Source: Clostridia bacterium
Lineage (GTDB): Bacteria > Bacillota > Clostridia > Oscillospirales > CAG-272
DNA length: 64,000 nt
Assembly: GCA_017621655.1 (NCBI GenBank)
Contig: JAGASS010000016.1
Coordinates: forward strand, 100,984-164,983
Direction of reading: 5' to 3'
Shown here: piece after piece, positions 36,552-44,553 of the stretch
Layout: every line of letters starts with the position of its first letter
Numbering within the stretch: position 1 is the first letter of the stretch
Notes under the pieces: model-generated
The model's input: only the letters and a program-made list of their open reading frames with translations
What the model was told of the DNA's origin: nothing
Database searches by the model: none
Translations under genes and position numbers: made by a program

Positions 36552-36582
36552 TTTACATCCTCTGTAAAAGTGTGACACAATA

Positions 36583-36611
36583 ATATTAACACGGTAAAAA
36601 TCCATTGTCAA
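36583..36611 (-). promoter_or_regulatory. Promoter for the DUF218 gene
   Basis: On the minus strand, TTGACA (36611-36606), a 17-nt spacer ending TGT and TAATAT (36588-36583). Its position rules out the longer reading frame start upstream. Confidence 0.82.
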
Positions 36612-36641
36612 TACAGATCAAAGGGTAACAAGCAATAAAAA

Positions 36642-36664
36642 ACCGACAGGCAATGCCTGTCGGT
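36642..36664 (-). terminator. Terminator after tRNA-Leu
   Basis: ACCGACAGGCA and TGCCTGTCGGT form an 11-bp perfect stem (loop of about 1-3 nt), followed on the minus strand by a T-rich TTTTTTATTG stretch. It lies immediately after the encoded CCA end. Confidence 0.85.
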
Positions 36665-36665
36665 A

Positions 36666-36750
36666 TGGTGCGGGAAACGGGACTTGAACCCGTACAGTGT
36701 GAACTACACGCCCCTCAAACGTGCGCGTCTGCCAGTTCCGCCACTCCCGC
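36666..36750 (-). tRNA. tRNA-Leu (anticodon GAG)
   Basis: An 85-nt gene folding as a cloverleaf with a long variable arm. The acceptor stem is GCGGGAG/TTCCCGC (one G-T pair), and the T arm is ACGGG-TTCAAGT-CCCGT. The anticodon loop is TTGAGGG between CACGT and GCGTG, giving anticodon GAG for CUC/CUU leucine codons. CCA is encoded at 36668-36666. A consensus promoter and a terminator flank it. Confidence 0.95.
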
Positions 36751-36784
36751 GTATTTTGTATTCCGCATCCGCAGAACATGATAG

Positions 36785-36813
36785 ATTATATCACTACTTT
36801 TGCACTTTGTCAA
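36785..36813 (-). promoter_or_regulatory. Consensus extended -10 promoter of tRNA-Leu
   Basis: On the minus strand, perfect TTGACA (36813-36808), a 17-nt spacer ending TGA and perfect TATAAT (36790-36785), about 35 bases before the tRNA. Confidence 0.9.
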
Positions 36814-36829
36814 TACCTAATTTCAAATT

Positions 36830-36872
36830 TTTTTAAAAAATTTCTCCTTGCCGATTTTCTCGGCAAGGAGAA
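36830..36872 (-). terminator. Terminator after hisS
   Basis: TTCTCCTTGCCGA (36842-36854) pairs perfectly with TCGGCAAGGAGAA (36860-36872) around TTTTC, with AATTTTTTAAAAAAATTT following on the minus strand. It lies 5 bases beyond the hisS stop. Confidence 0.9.
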
Positions 36873-36876
36873 GGGA

Positions 36877-38229
36877 TTATTCACAAATTACAGTCGTTTT
36901 TTCAAAAGACAAAATTGCGTTTTTGACCGCGCATACTGCGTCGGAGAAGGGAAGCGTGTTCTGCTCACCGGTCTTCATGTTCTTGACGGTTGCGCTTCCG
37001 TTTGCGATCTCGTCTTCACCGAGGAATACCGCGTAGGGAATATTAAGCTTGTCTGCGTAACCGATCTTTGCCTTGAACTTCTTTTTCTCGGTATAGATCT
37101 GCGCACGAACACCGTTTTCACGGAATTCGGTAGCGAGCTTAACGGCAGGAGCCATATCGTCTGTCATCGGAATGATAAGCACGTCGCTAACAGATGCGGG
37201 GTATTCGGGGTTAAGCAGGTTTCTGTCGCCAAGCACGAAGAACAGACGCGTAAGTCCTATCGAAATTCCTACACCAGGAAGCTTTCTGTCGGTATAATAC
37301 TCAGCAAGGTTGTCGTAGCGTCCGCCTGAGCAAACCGAACCGATCTCGGGATGATCGAGCATAACCGTCTCATAAACTGTACCGGTATAATAGTCAAGAC
37401 CGCGAGCGATCGTGAGGTCGACGGTAAAGAAGTCATCGGGAACGCCGAAACCGCGCATATTGGTAACGACCGTTTCAAGCTCGGACGCACCGAGGTCGAA
37501 AAGCTCGTTCTGTCCCTTATATTTGTTGAGAGACTCAATAACTGCCGCACTGTCGCCGGTCGTACCGATAAACTCGATTATTTTAGCGGCATTCTCGTTG
37601 CTTACTCCCATCTCAAGAAGCATAGCTGTGACCTTTTCTGCGCCGATCTTTTCGAGCTTGTCGATGGTGCGCATGATCTCGGGTGCGATCTCCGAAAGAC
37701 CCAGAATGGCAAAGAAGCCGTTAAGAATCTTACGGTTGTTTATACGGATCCTGAAACGGCGCAAGCCGAGCTTAGTGAATGCACGGTAGATGATGGACGG
37801 AATTTCCGCTTCGTTCATTATATCGAGCTTTTCGTCGCCGATTATATCAATATCCGCCTGATAGAATTCGCGGAAACGTCCTCTCTGCGCTCTTTCGCCA
37901 CGGTAGACCTTTCCGATCTGATAACGGCGGAAGGGGAAGGTAAGCTCTGCGGAATGCTGTGCAACGTATCTTGCAAGCGGCACTGTAAGGTCGAAGCGAA
38001 GAGAAAGGTCGCTGTCTCCCTTGGTGAAGCGATATATCTGCTTTTCGGTTTCACCGCCGCCTTTTGCAAGAAGAACGTCCGATGCCTCGATAAGAGGCGT
38101 ATCAAGAGGCGAGAAGCCGTATAGCGAATAGGTTTCTTTTAAAATGCTTACCATCTCTTCAAAAAGCATCTGTTCCTTGGGTAGAAGCTCCATGAAGCCG
38201 GATAGCGTGCGAGGTTTGATCTTTTCCAT
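36877..38229 (-). CDS. hisS: Histidyl-tRNA synthetase
   Basis: A 450-residue class II synthetase. ATG 38229 is used because GGAG lies upstream and the promoter -10/-35 (38257-38285) overlaps the only longer start. Motif 2 is YRGERAQRGRFREFYQADID, and the histidine-binding ARGLDYYTGTVYE and motif 3 (GVGISIGLTRLF) are present. The C-terminal anticodon-binding domain is SDVLIIPMTDD and onward. The N-terminus, IKPRTLSGFMELLPKEQ, resembles the longer-type HisS found in some clostridia. It is divergent from cmk. Confidence 0.93.
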   Translation of the reverse strand: MEKIKPRTLSGFMELLPKEQMLFEEMVSILKETYSLYGFSPLDTPLIEASDVLLAKGGGETEKQIYRFTKGDSDLSLRFDLTVPLARYVAQHSAELTFPFRRYQIGKVYRGERAQRGRFREFYQADIDIIGDEKLDIMNEAEIPSIIYRAFTKLGLRRFRIRINNRKILNGFFAILGLSEIAPEIMRTIDKLEKIGAEKVTAMLLEMGVSNENAAKIIEFIGTTGDSAAVIESLNKYKGQNELFDLGASELETVVTNMRGFGVPDDFFTVDLTIARGLDYYTGTVYETVMLDHPEIGSVCSGGRYDNLAEYYTDRKLPGVGISIGLTRLFFVLGDRNLLNPEYPASVSDVLIIPMTDDMAPAVKLATEFRENGVRAQIYTEKKKFKAKIGYADKLNIPYAVFLGEDEIANGSATVKNMKTGEQNTLPFSDAVCAVKNAILSFEKTTVICE

Positions 38230-38256
38230 AGTTTTCTCCGTAATTATGATGCCAAC

Positions 38257-38285
38257 AGTATAACACACTAAAGCGCCAATGTCAA
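38257..38285 (-). promoter_or_regulatory. Promoter for hisS
   Basis: On the minus strand, TTGACA (38285-38280), a 17-nt spacer ending TGT and TATACT (38262-38257). Confidence 0.85.
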
Positions 38286-38335
38286 TAAACGTACAACTTT
38301 TTTGATAAAACTTCAAAATATATTCTCAATTATAC

Positions 38336-38364
38336 TTGAAAAAATAATTAAAGTGTGTTACAAT
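38336..38364 (+). promoter_or_regulatory. Promoter for cmk-plsC-ispH/rpsA
   Basis: TTGAAA (38336-38341), a 17-nt spacer ending TGT and TACAAT (38359-38364), 42 bases before cmk. It lies back to back with the hisS promoter, about 50 bases away. Confidence 0.8.
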
Positions 38365-38405
38365 AATACGGATGTGTGACCAAAACAGTTTGATCGGAGA
38401 ATGTG

Positions 38406-39074
38406 ATGATAAATATAGCAGTTGACGGCCCTGCGGGTGCAGGAAAAAGCTATCTTGCAAAGGAAATAGCGCGCAGACTCGGATATATTTACGTTGATAC
38501 GGGCGCACTTTACCGCGCCGTTGCGTATTGCGTTACCGAAAAGGGAATTGACCCCTCTGACAGCGAAGCCGTTATCAAGCTTCTTCCGTCGGTTGACGTG
38601 TCACTTAGCTACGCTGAGGACGGCACGCAGCACGTTTATCTCTCGGGCAAGGACGTGAGCGCCGAGATACGAATGCCGAATATTTCTATGGCGGCGTCGG
38701 TGGTTTCCGCGATTCCGGAGGTCAGAGCATTCCTTCTCGATCTTCAGAGAAATATGGCTAAGACGAATAACGTCGTAATGGACGGACGCGATATCGGAAC
38801 TGTTATCCTTCCGAATGCAGACGTTAAGATCTTCCTTTGCGCAAACGAAAAAGCACGTGCAAAGCGCCGCTATCTCGAGCTTACCGCAAAGGGCGTTGAA
38901 ACGACGCTTGAGGCGGTCGAAAGCGAAATGTTTACCCGCGATAAAAACGATTCCACGCGCAAGGTCGCGCCTGCTGTTGCGGCGCTTGACGCTGTTATTC
39001 TCGATAATTCTGAGCTCGATAGAGAAGGAACCGTCGAGGCGGCTCTTGCGATAATCAGGAGCAAGATATCATGA
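38406..39074 (+). CDS. cmk: Cytidylate kinase
   Basis: A 222-residue NMP kinase with Walker A GPAGAGKS near residue 8, the CMP-specific region DTGALYRAVAY and the DGRDIGTVI motif. It converts CMP/dCMP to the diphosphate. ATG 38406 is chosen; GTG 38403 is an alternative one codon earlier. The following order, cmk-plsC-ispH/rpsA, is a typical clostridial arrangement. Its stop overlaps the start of plsC. Confidence 0.95.
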   Translation: MINIAVDGPAGAGKSYLAKEIARRLGYIYVDTGALYRAVAYCVTEKGIDPSDSEAVIKLLPSVDVSLSYAEDGTQHVYLSGKDVSAEIRMPNISMAASVVSAIPEVRAFLLDLQRNMAKTNNVVMDGRDIGTVILPNADVKIFLCANEKARAKRRYLELTAKGVETTLEAVESEMFTRDKNDSTRKVAPAVAALDAVILDNSELDREGTVEAALAIIRSKIS

Positions 39075-39670
39075 GCTTTTATTCTAAGGCAAAATTCCTT
39101 CTCGCAGGTCTTATCCGTAAGCTCTGGAGAGTTCAGGTTATAGGCAAAGAAAACGAGCGTCCCGAAAAGACTTACGTTATCTGCGCTAACCACATGTCAA
39201 TGGTCGATCCTATCGTTATCGGTGCGGCCATCAAGCATAATCCGAAATATATGGCTAAGGCAGAGCTGATGCGTATACCGCTTCTGAGTTTGCTTTTCAA
39301 GGCGCTCGGCGCATACTCGGTCGACAGAAAAGGTTCAGACGTAGCCGCAATTAAAAAGACGATAAATATGCTTAAGGAAGGCGAATCCATTATGATGTTC
39401 CCGCAGGGAACCCGTCATAAGGGAGTTGACCCTAAGACTACGAAGGTCAAATTCGGCTGCTCGATGATCGCGCATAAGGCGGAGGTCGGCGTATTGCCGA
39501 TATATATCAAGGTCAAAAATCACAAGGTCAAGCTCTTTCGCAAGACCGTAATAATAATAGGCAAAGAGATCACGTTCGACGAGCTTATGGCGATCTCCGG
39601 CGGCGATGATCATAAAAAGTCTGCCGAATACATCTTCTCGAAGATCACAGAGCTTGGTGACGAAGCATGA
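39071..39670 (+). CDS. plsC: 1-acyl-sn-glycerol-3-phosphate acyltransferase
   Basis: A 199-residue acyltransferase with the catalytic NHMSMVDP (NHxxxxD) motif and the substrate motif FPQGTRHKG. It makes phosphatidic acid in the membrane. A short N-terminal hydrophobic segment may attach it to the bilayer. It overlaps cmk by four bases and ispH/rpsA by four bases. Confidence 0.93.
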   Translation: MSFYSKAKFLLAGLIRKLWRVQVIGKENERPEKTYVICANHMSMVDPIVIGAAIKHNPKYMAKAELMRIPLLSLLFKALGAYSVDRKGSDVAAIKKTINMLKEGESIMMFPQGTRHKGVDPKTTKVKFGCSMIAHKAEVGVLPIYIKVKNHKVKLFRKTVIIIGKEITFDELMAISGGDDHKKSAEYIFSKITELGDEA

Positions 39671-41670
39671 AGATCACCGTAGCTGAGAGCGCGGGATTTT
39701 GCTTTGGAGTTTCAAGAGCAGTTGAGAAGGTATATGAGCTGACTCGCGATCCCAAGAACGGCAAGATATATACGGTCGGCGCGCTTATACATAATAAGCA
39801 TATCGTAAACGAGCTTGAAGAACGCGGAGTTTCGGTTATAGACGAAACGGATTTCGATAGGATCTTTTCTCAAACGACCGAAAATGATCCCTGTACCGTC
39901 GTTATAAGAACTCACGGCGCTACCAAGGAGATAACCGATAAGCTTTTATCGCTTGAAAAGCAGAATCCTTTTTTCAAGGTCTGTGATATGACCTGTCCAT
40001 ACGTTAAGAAGATACATAAAATAGTATCGGAAAATACATACGACCGCCTCGTCGTCTTCGGAGACGAAGCACATCCCGAGGTGAAGGGAATAGTCAGCTA
40101 CGCAAACAGCGAAGCCGTCGTTATTTCCTCCCCCGAGGACGCGGAAAAACTCGAAATAGGGTCTTTTTCAACAATTGCGGTTGCGCAAACGACACAAAAT
40201 ACCGACAAATGGAAAAAAACTCAAAAAATTCTTAAAAAGGTATGTACAAATCCGATAATATTTGATACAATATGCAGTGTTACCGAGAAAAGGCAGACTG
40301 AGGCAGGCGAGCTTGCCAAGGTATCCGATCTTATGCTGATAGTCGGTGGCAGAAACAGCTCTAACACAAATAAGCTTTACGAAACAGCGAAGAAGGAGCT
40401 TCCTAATACCTTCTTCATCGAAAGCCCGTCAGAGCTTGATTTAATTCAGTTTTCACCCTTCTCAAAGGTGGGAATAACCGCAGGGGCGTCAACACCCGGC
40501 GGGATAATACAGGAGGTTATAAAACACATGAGCGAAATTGAGACCAAAAACACAGTGGCGGAGGAATCCGCAAGCGAGAACTTTGCAGAAATGCTTGAAA
40601 GCTCGCTGAAAACTTTAAATACAGGAGAAACGGTAACGGGTGTTATTACATCTGTATCTTCCGGAGAGCTTCACGTCGATCTCGGCGCAAAGTTTACCGG
40701 CATAATCGCATACGACGAAGTAACAGACGATCCTACCCTTAAGCTCACCGAAGCGTTCAAGCCCGGTGACGAGATCAAGGCAGTCGTTATCAAGGTAAGC
40801 GACCGCGACGGCGTTGCTACTCTCTCTAAGAAGAGAATAGACAATAAGCTTCGCTTCAGTAAGATCCTCGACGCTTACAACGAAGGCACCGTTATCGAAG
40901 GTACCGTATGCGAAGTTATCAAGGGCGGCGTTCTTCTTAACTACGACGGAAACCGTATCTTCGTTCCCGCATCGCAGACCGGAACCCCCAAGGACTTCGA
41001 CCTTAATGAGCTTGTCGGCACTGTACAGCAGGCAAAGATCATCGAAGTAAGAGAGGACAGAAAGCGCGCTGTTGCTTCTATCCGCAAGGCAAAGAACGAG
41101 GCAAGAAAGCAGCTTGAAGCTGACTTCTGGGCAAACGTTGAGGTTGGTAAGCAGTACGAGGGCGAAGTTAAGTCTATCACATCTTACGGCGCATTCGTAG
41201 ATCTCGGCGGCGTTGACGGTATGGTACATAGAACCGAGCTTTCCTGGACCAGAATCAAGAGCCCTGCTGACGTAGTATCCGTTGGTCAGGTGATCAAGGT
41301 ATTCGTTAAGGAGTTCGACGCTGAAGCAAAGCGTATCTCTCTCGGCTACAAGACCGAGGAGACCAATCCTTGGAACGTATTTACCTCTAAGTACTCCGTA
41401 GGCGACGTTGCTGAGGTTAAGATCGTTAGTCTTATGCCCTTCGGCGCATTCGCTGAGGTAGTTCCCGGAGTTGATGGACTTATCCACATCTATCAGATCA
41501 CCGATAAGAAGATTGCTGCTCCTTCCGACGTTCTTAGTGTTGGCGACGTAGTTAACGCAGAGATCACTGCAGTTGATACCGAGAATCACAAGATCAGTCT
41601 CTCGATGCGCACTCTTCTTGAGGCAACCGAAGCTCCCGCTGAGGAGACAGAGGCACCCGTCGAGGAGTAA
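39667..41670 (+). CDS. ispH: Fusion of HMBPP reductase (IspH) and ribosomal protein S1-like domains
   Basis: A 667-residue two-part protein. Residues 1-285 are IspH, the last enzyme of the MEP pathway, with cluster cysteines in GFCFGVSRA (Cys12), in DMTCPYVKK and in ICSVTEKRQ. Residues about 315-655 carry four S1 RNA-binding repeats (for example VTGVITSVSSGELHVDLGAKF, YEGEVKSITSYGAFVDLGGVDG). The C-terminus is acidic. This fusion is known in Clostridia. It couples isoprenoid synthesis and translation genes in one polypeptide, with a linker rich in Glu/Thr/Ala at about 286-312. Internal translation restart is not evident. Confidence 0.95.
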   Translation: MKITVAESAGFCFGVSRAVEKVYELTRDPKNGKIYTVGALIHNKHIVNELEERGVSVIDETDFDRIFSQTTENDPCTVVIRTHGATKEITDKLLSLEKQNPFFKVCDMTCPYVKKIHKIVSENTYDRLVVFGDEAHPEVKGIVSYANSEAVVISSPEDAEKLEIGSFSTIAVAQTTQNTDKWKKTQKILKKVCTNPIIFDTICSVTEKRQTEAGELAKVSDLMLIVGGRNSSNTNKLYETAKKELPNTFFIESPSELDLIQFSPFSKVGITAGASTPGGIIQEVIKHMSEIETKNTVAEESASENFAEMLESSLKTLNTGETVTGVITSVSSGELHVDLGAKFTGIIAYDEVTDDPTLKLTEAFKPGDEIKAVVIKVSDRDGVATLSKKRIDNKLRFSKILDAYNEGTVIEGTVCEVIKGGVLLNYDGNRIFVPASQTGTPKDFDLNELVGTVQQAKIIEVREDRKRAVASIRKAKNEARKQLEADFWANVEVGKQYEGEVKSITSYGAFVDLGGVDGMVHRTELSWTRIKSPADVVSVGQVIKVFVKEFDAEAKRISLGYKTEETNPWNVFTSKYSVGDVAEVKIVSLMPFGAFAEVVPGVDGLIHIYQITDKKIAAPSDVLSVGDVVNAEITAVDTENHKISLSMRTLLEATEAPAEETEAPVEE

Positions 41671-41683
41671 TCAAAATCGACAT

Positions 41684-41722
41684 ATACCCCCGAGGAAGCT
41701 ATCCTCGGGGGTATTTATCTTA
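41684..41722 (+). terminator. Terminator after ispH-rpsA
   Basis: ATACCCCCGAGGA (41684-41696) pairs perfectly with TCCTCGGGGGTAT (41702-41714), followed by TTATCTT. Confidence 0.85.
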
Positions 41723-41801
41723 ATAGTACATAAATTATGCCGATTTTTGTTCATTTGTTATATACGTTTCGTTTTTATTTACAAAAAACGCGACAAAAAA
41801 C

Positions 41802-41830
41802 TTGACAAATATGCAAAATTATTGTATTAT
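41802..41830 (+). promoter_or_regulatory. Promoter for rsmE
   Basis: TTGACA (41802-41807), a 17-nt spacer and TATTAT (41825-41830). It is about 70 bases upstream of the chosen rsmE start. Confidence 0.8.
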
Positions 41831-41899
41831 ATTATATAAGAATTATCGTATTATACGGTATAGACCTAAATGATGTCGGATACGGGTGGCTTTTCGTTT

Positions 41900-42631
41900 A
41901 TGCAGAGATTTTTTGTTGACTCAAGCGCGTATAGCGGAAATACTGTTACAATAAGCGGAAAAGATGCCTATCATATCTCTCGCTCGCTTCGTATGAAAAA
42001 AGGCGAGGAAATATCCGTGTGTCTGCCAGACGGAACGTTGCTTCACTGTGAGCTTGTTTCCTTTTCGGATGATGAGGTCATGGCGGAGGTCGTGTCGGTG
42101 GGGAAGTGTCTTTCGGAATCGCCCGTTAAGATACGTGTTTATATCGCGCTTCCGAAGGGTGATAAGTTCGATACCGTCGTTCAGAAGGCAGTCGAATGCG
42201 GAGCATATTCCGTTACGCCGTTTATGAGCGAAAGATGTATCGCTAAGGCGGGCGACGGCTTCGAGCGCAAGCTTGAGCGCCTTAACCGTATCGCATACGA
42301 GGCGGCTAAGCAGTGCGGAAGAGGAATCGTTCCGACTGTTACGCCTATTCTTACTTACGAGCAGATGCTTGATGAAGCCATGAAAGCCGATCTTCCGCTT
42401 TTCTGCTACGAGGCAGACGGGACGCTTCCTCTCGGAAAGCTTCTTAGAAAAGACGTAAGCGAAGTATCAGTAATCGTTGGCTCCGAGGGCGGATTTTCCG
42501 AAAAGGAAGCCGCGCTCGCAAAAGATAAGGGCTTGCTTCTTACGGGACTCGGACCTCGCATACTTCGTTGCGAGACCGCGCCGACGTTCGTTCTGTCGTG
42601 TCTGTCGCTCTATTATGAGCTTGGCATATAA
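41900..42631 (+). CDS. rsmE: 16S rRNA (uracil-1498-N3)-methyltransferase
   Basis: A 243-residue SPOUT methyltransferase starting MQRFFVDS, the typical N-terminus of RsmE; an in-frame ATG at 41870 would add ten residues, so the start is not certain. The PUA-like domain is followed by the knot region with KAVECGAYSVTPFMSERC, VGSEGGFSEKEAALA and LGPRILRCETAP. It modifies U1498 in the small ribosomal subunit. The next gene begins 35 bases later. Confidence 0.92.
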   Translation: MQRFFVDSSAYSGNTVTISGKDAYHISRSLRMKKGEEISVCLPDGTLLHCELVSFSDDEVMAEVVSVGKCLSESPVKIRVYIALPKGDKFDTVVQKAVECGAYSVTPFMSERCIAKAGDGFERKLERLNRIAYEAAKQCGRGIVPTVTPILTYEQMLDEAMKADLPLFCYEADGTLPLGKLLRKDVSEVSVIVGSEGGFSEKEAALAKDKGLLLTGLGPRILRCETAPTFVLSCLSLYYELGI

Positions 42632-42666
42632 ATTATTTCTATTTAACTAATTTTGGAGGGCAAAAT

Positions 42667-43752
42667 ATGTCTAACCGCTTGTTTCAGGGAATAATTCATC
42701 AGATGAAGGATGCTGTTGACCGAGTTATCGGTGTCATCGATAGCAACGGGATCATCATCTCCTGCAGTGACTTAACGAAGATCGGAGGTATTCGTCAGGG
42801 AATTCGCGACGAGCTTTCTTATACCTCGGATACCGTTATGACAGGCGGATATACCTACCGTCCTCTCGATACCGGTGTAAGAGCTGAATTCGTTGTATTC
42901 GTTGAGGGTGAGGACAAGCAGGCAGAGCGCCTTGCCTCTATTCTCGCTGTATCTCTGAGCAGCGTAAAGAGTCTTTACGACGATAAGTACGATAAGGCAT
43001 CGTTCATTAAGAACGTGATCCTTGATAATATTCTCCCGACTGATATTTATCCTAAGTCGAAGGAGCTTCATTTCAGTAACGACGTCGTTCGTATAGTTCT
43101 TCTTATCAAGTTCCACGGTAAGAACGAGATCGTTCCTTACCAGATGGTACAGAATATGTTCCCCGATAAGAATAAGGACTACGTTATCAGCGTAGGCGAG
43201 AACGATATCGCTCTCGTTAAGGAGGTCAAGCCCTCCGTCGATATGAAGGCGATCGAGAAACTCGCTAAGAGCATCGTTGATACCTTTGGTGCCGAGTTCT
43301 ATACTAAGGTCTCCGTTGGTATCGGTACTGCTGTTGAGAACATCCGTGACCTTGCCCGTTCCTTCAAGGAAGCACAGGTTGCTATCGAGGTCGGAAAGGT
43401 ATTTGATACCGAAAAGAATATTGTAAGCTACGAAAATCTCGGAATCGGCCGTCTTATATATCAGCTCCCGACGACTCTTTGCGAAATGTTCCTTCAGGAA
43501 GTGTTCAAGAAGGGCTCGCTTGAAAGTCTCGACCGCGAAACTCTTATGACGATCCAGTGCTTCTTCGAGAATAACCTTAACGTGTCCGAAACGTCTCGTA
43601 AGCTCTTCGTACACAGAAATACTCTCGTTTATCGCCTTGAAAAGGTGCGTAAGCTTACAGGCCTCGACCTCCGTGAGTTCGAGCACGCTATAACCTTTAA
43701 GGTTGCGCTTATGGTTAAGATGTACCTTACCTCTAAGCCCTCGAAATTCTAA
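42667..43752 (+). CDS. PucR/CdaR-family transcriptional regulator
   Basis: A 361-residue protein with an N-terminal putative sugar-diacid recognition domain, a central GGDEF-like region (about 200-260, VSVGIGTAVENIRDLARSFKEAQVAIEVG) and a C-terminal PucR-type helix-turn-helix (LNVSETSRKLFVHRNTLVYRL). Related CdaR proteins activate sugar-diacid uptake and catabolism genes. The target is unknown; neighbours are rsmE upstream and ftsE downstream. It has a GGAGG ribosome binding site. No separate promoter was found, so it may be cotranscribed with rsmE. Confidence 0.85.
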   Translation: MSNRLFQGIIHQMKDAVDRVIGVIDSNGIIISCSDLTKIGGIRQGIRDELSYTSDTVMTGGYTYRPLDTGVRAEFVVFVEGEDKQAERLASILAVSLSSVKSLYDDKYDKASFIKNVILDNILPTDIYPKSKELHFSNDVVRIVLLIKFHGKNEIVPYQMVQNMFPDKNKDYVISVGENDIALVKEVKPSVDMKAIEKLAKSIVDTFGAEFYTKVSVGIGTAVENIRDLARSFKEAQVAIEVGKVFDTEKNIVSYENLGIGRLIYQLPTTLCEMFLQEVFKKGSLESLDRETLMTIQCFFENNLNVSETSRKLFVHRNTLVYRLEKVRKLTGLDLREFEHAITFKVALMVKMYLTSKPSKF

Positions 43753-43778
43753 CTAGACATTTGACCTTTTCAAAACTC

Positions 43779-43813
43779 GGAGGAGCGCCTAAAAAGCGCT
43801 GCTCCGGCTTTTG
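43779..43813 (+). terminator. Weak hairpin after PucR-type regulator
   Basis: GGAGGAGCGC (43779-43788) pairs with GCGCTGCTCC (43796-43805) with one mismatch, followed by GGCTTTTGCG. The T-run is short, so partial read-through into ftsE is likely. Confidence 0.4.
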
Positions 43814-43866
43814 CGTAACTGCAAAGGCAAATTTAAGCTTTAATTACGAAAGTCGATATTTGCGTT

Positions 43867-44553
43867 ATGATAGAATTCAAAAACGTCAAAAAAATATACG
43901 ATAACGGTACGGTCGCGCTTGACGGAGTCGATCTTACGATCGAGGACGGCGAGTTCGTATTTATAGTCGGTGCTTCGGGCGCGGGAAAGTCTACTCTTAC
44001 TAAGCTTCTTACGCGTGAGGAGACTATAACAGAAGGTTCTCTTACTGTCGACGAGTTCGACCTCGTTAATATGCCTGAGCGCAAGATCCCGTACTACAGA
44101 CGCCGCATCGGCGTTGTTTTCCAGGACTTCCGACTGATACCCGATATGACGGTATACGAAAACGTTGCATTTGCGATGGAGATCGTTGGCGAGCCGAAGG
44201 CAAAGATTAAGAGAACGGTCGGTAAGGTGCTTGAGACCGTCGGACTTATCGACAAGAGAAACGTCTTCCCGAATCAGCTTTCGGGCGGTGAACAGCAGAG
44301 AGTCGCTCTTGCAAGAGCACTTGCAAATAACGCTAAAACGATTATTGCAGACGAGCCGACGGGTAACATTGACCCCCGACGCAGTCTTGAAATAATGAAT
44401 CTGCTCATTAAGATTCATAAGAAAAACAAGACGGTTATCGTCGTAACACACGAAAAACAGCTTGTTGACTATTTCCACCAGCGCGTCGTAACGATTGAAA
44501 ACGGCGTCGTAGTTAGTGACAGAGTGGGAGGTATGTTCAATGAGAAGGTATAG
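43867..44553 (+). CDS. ftsE: Cell-division ATP-binding protein FtsE
   Basis: A 228-residue ABC ATPase. Walker A is GASGAGKST (about 36-44), the signature is LSGGEQQRVALARAL and Walker B is IIADEPTGNID. With FtsX it forms the complex that activates peptidoglycan hydrolases at division. The three-gene set ftsE-ftsX-hydrolase is contiguous here. It overlaps ftsX by 14 bases. Confidence 0.95.
   Translation: MIEFKNVKKIYDNGTVALDGVDLTIEDGEFVFIVGASGAGKSTLTKLLTREETITEGSLTVDEFDLVNMPERKIPYYRRRIGVVFQDFRLIPDMTVYENVAFAMEIVGEPKAKIKRTVGKVLETVGLIDKRNVFPNQLSGGEQQRVALARALANNAKTIIADEPTGNIDPRRSLEIMNLLIKIHKKNKTVIVVTHEKQLVDYFHQRVVTIENGVVVSDRVGGMFNEKV

Noticed and set aside
40615..41589. 324-residue open frame on the minus strand opposite the S1 repeats
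   Set aside because: It is the reverse shadow of four S1 domains, and has no ribosome binding site or recognisable motifs.
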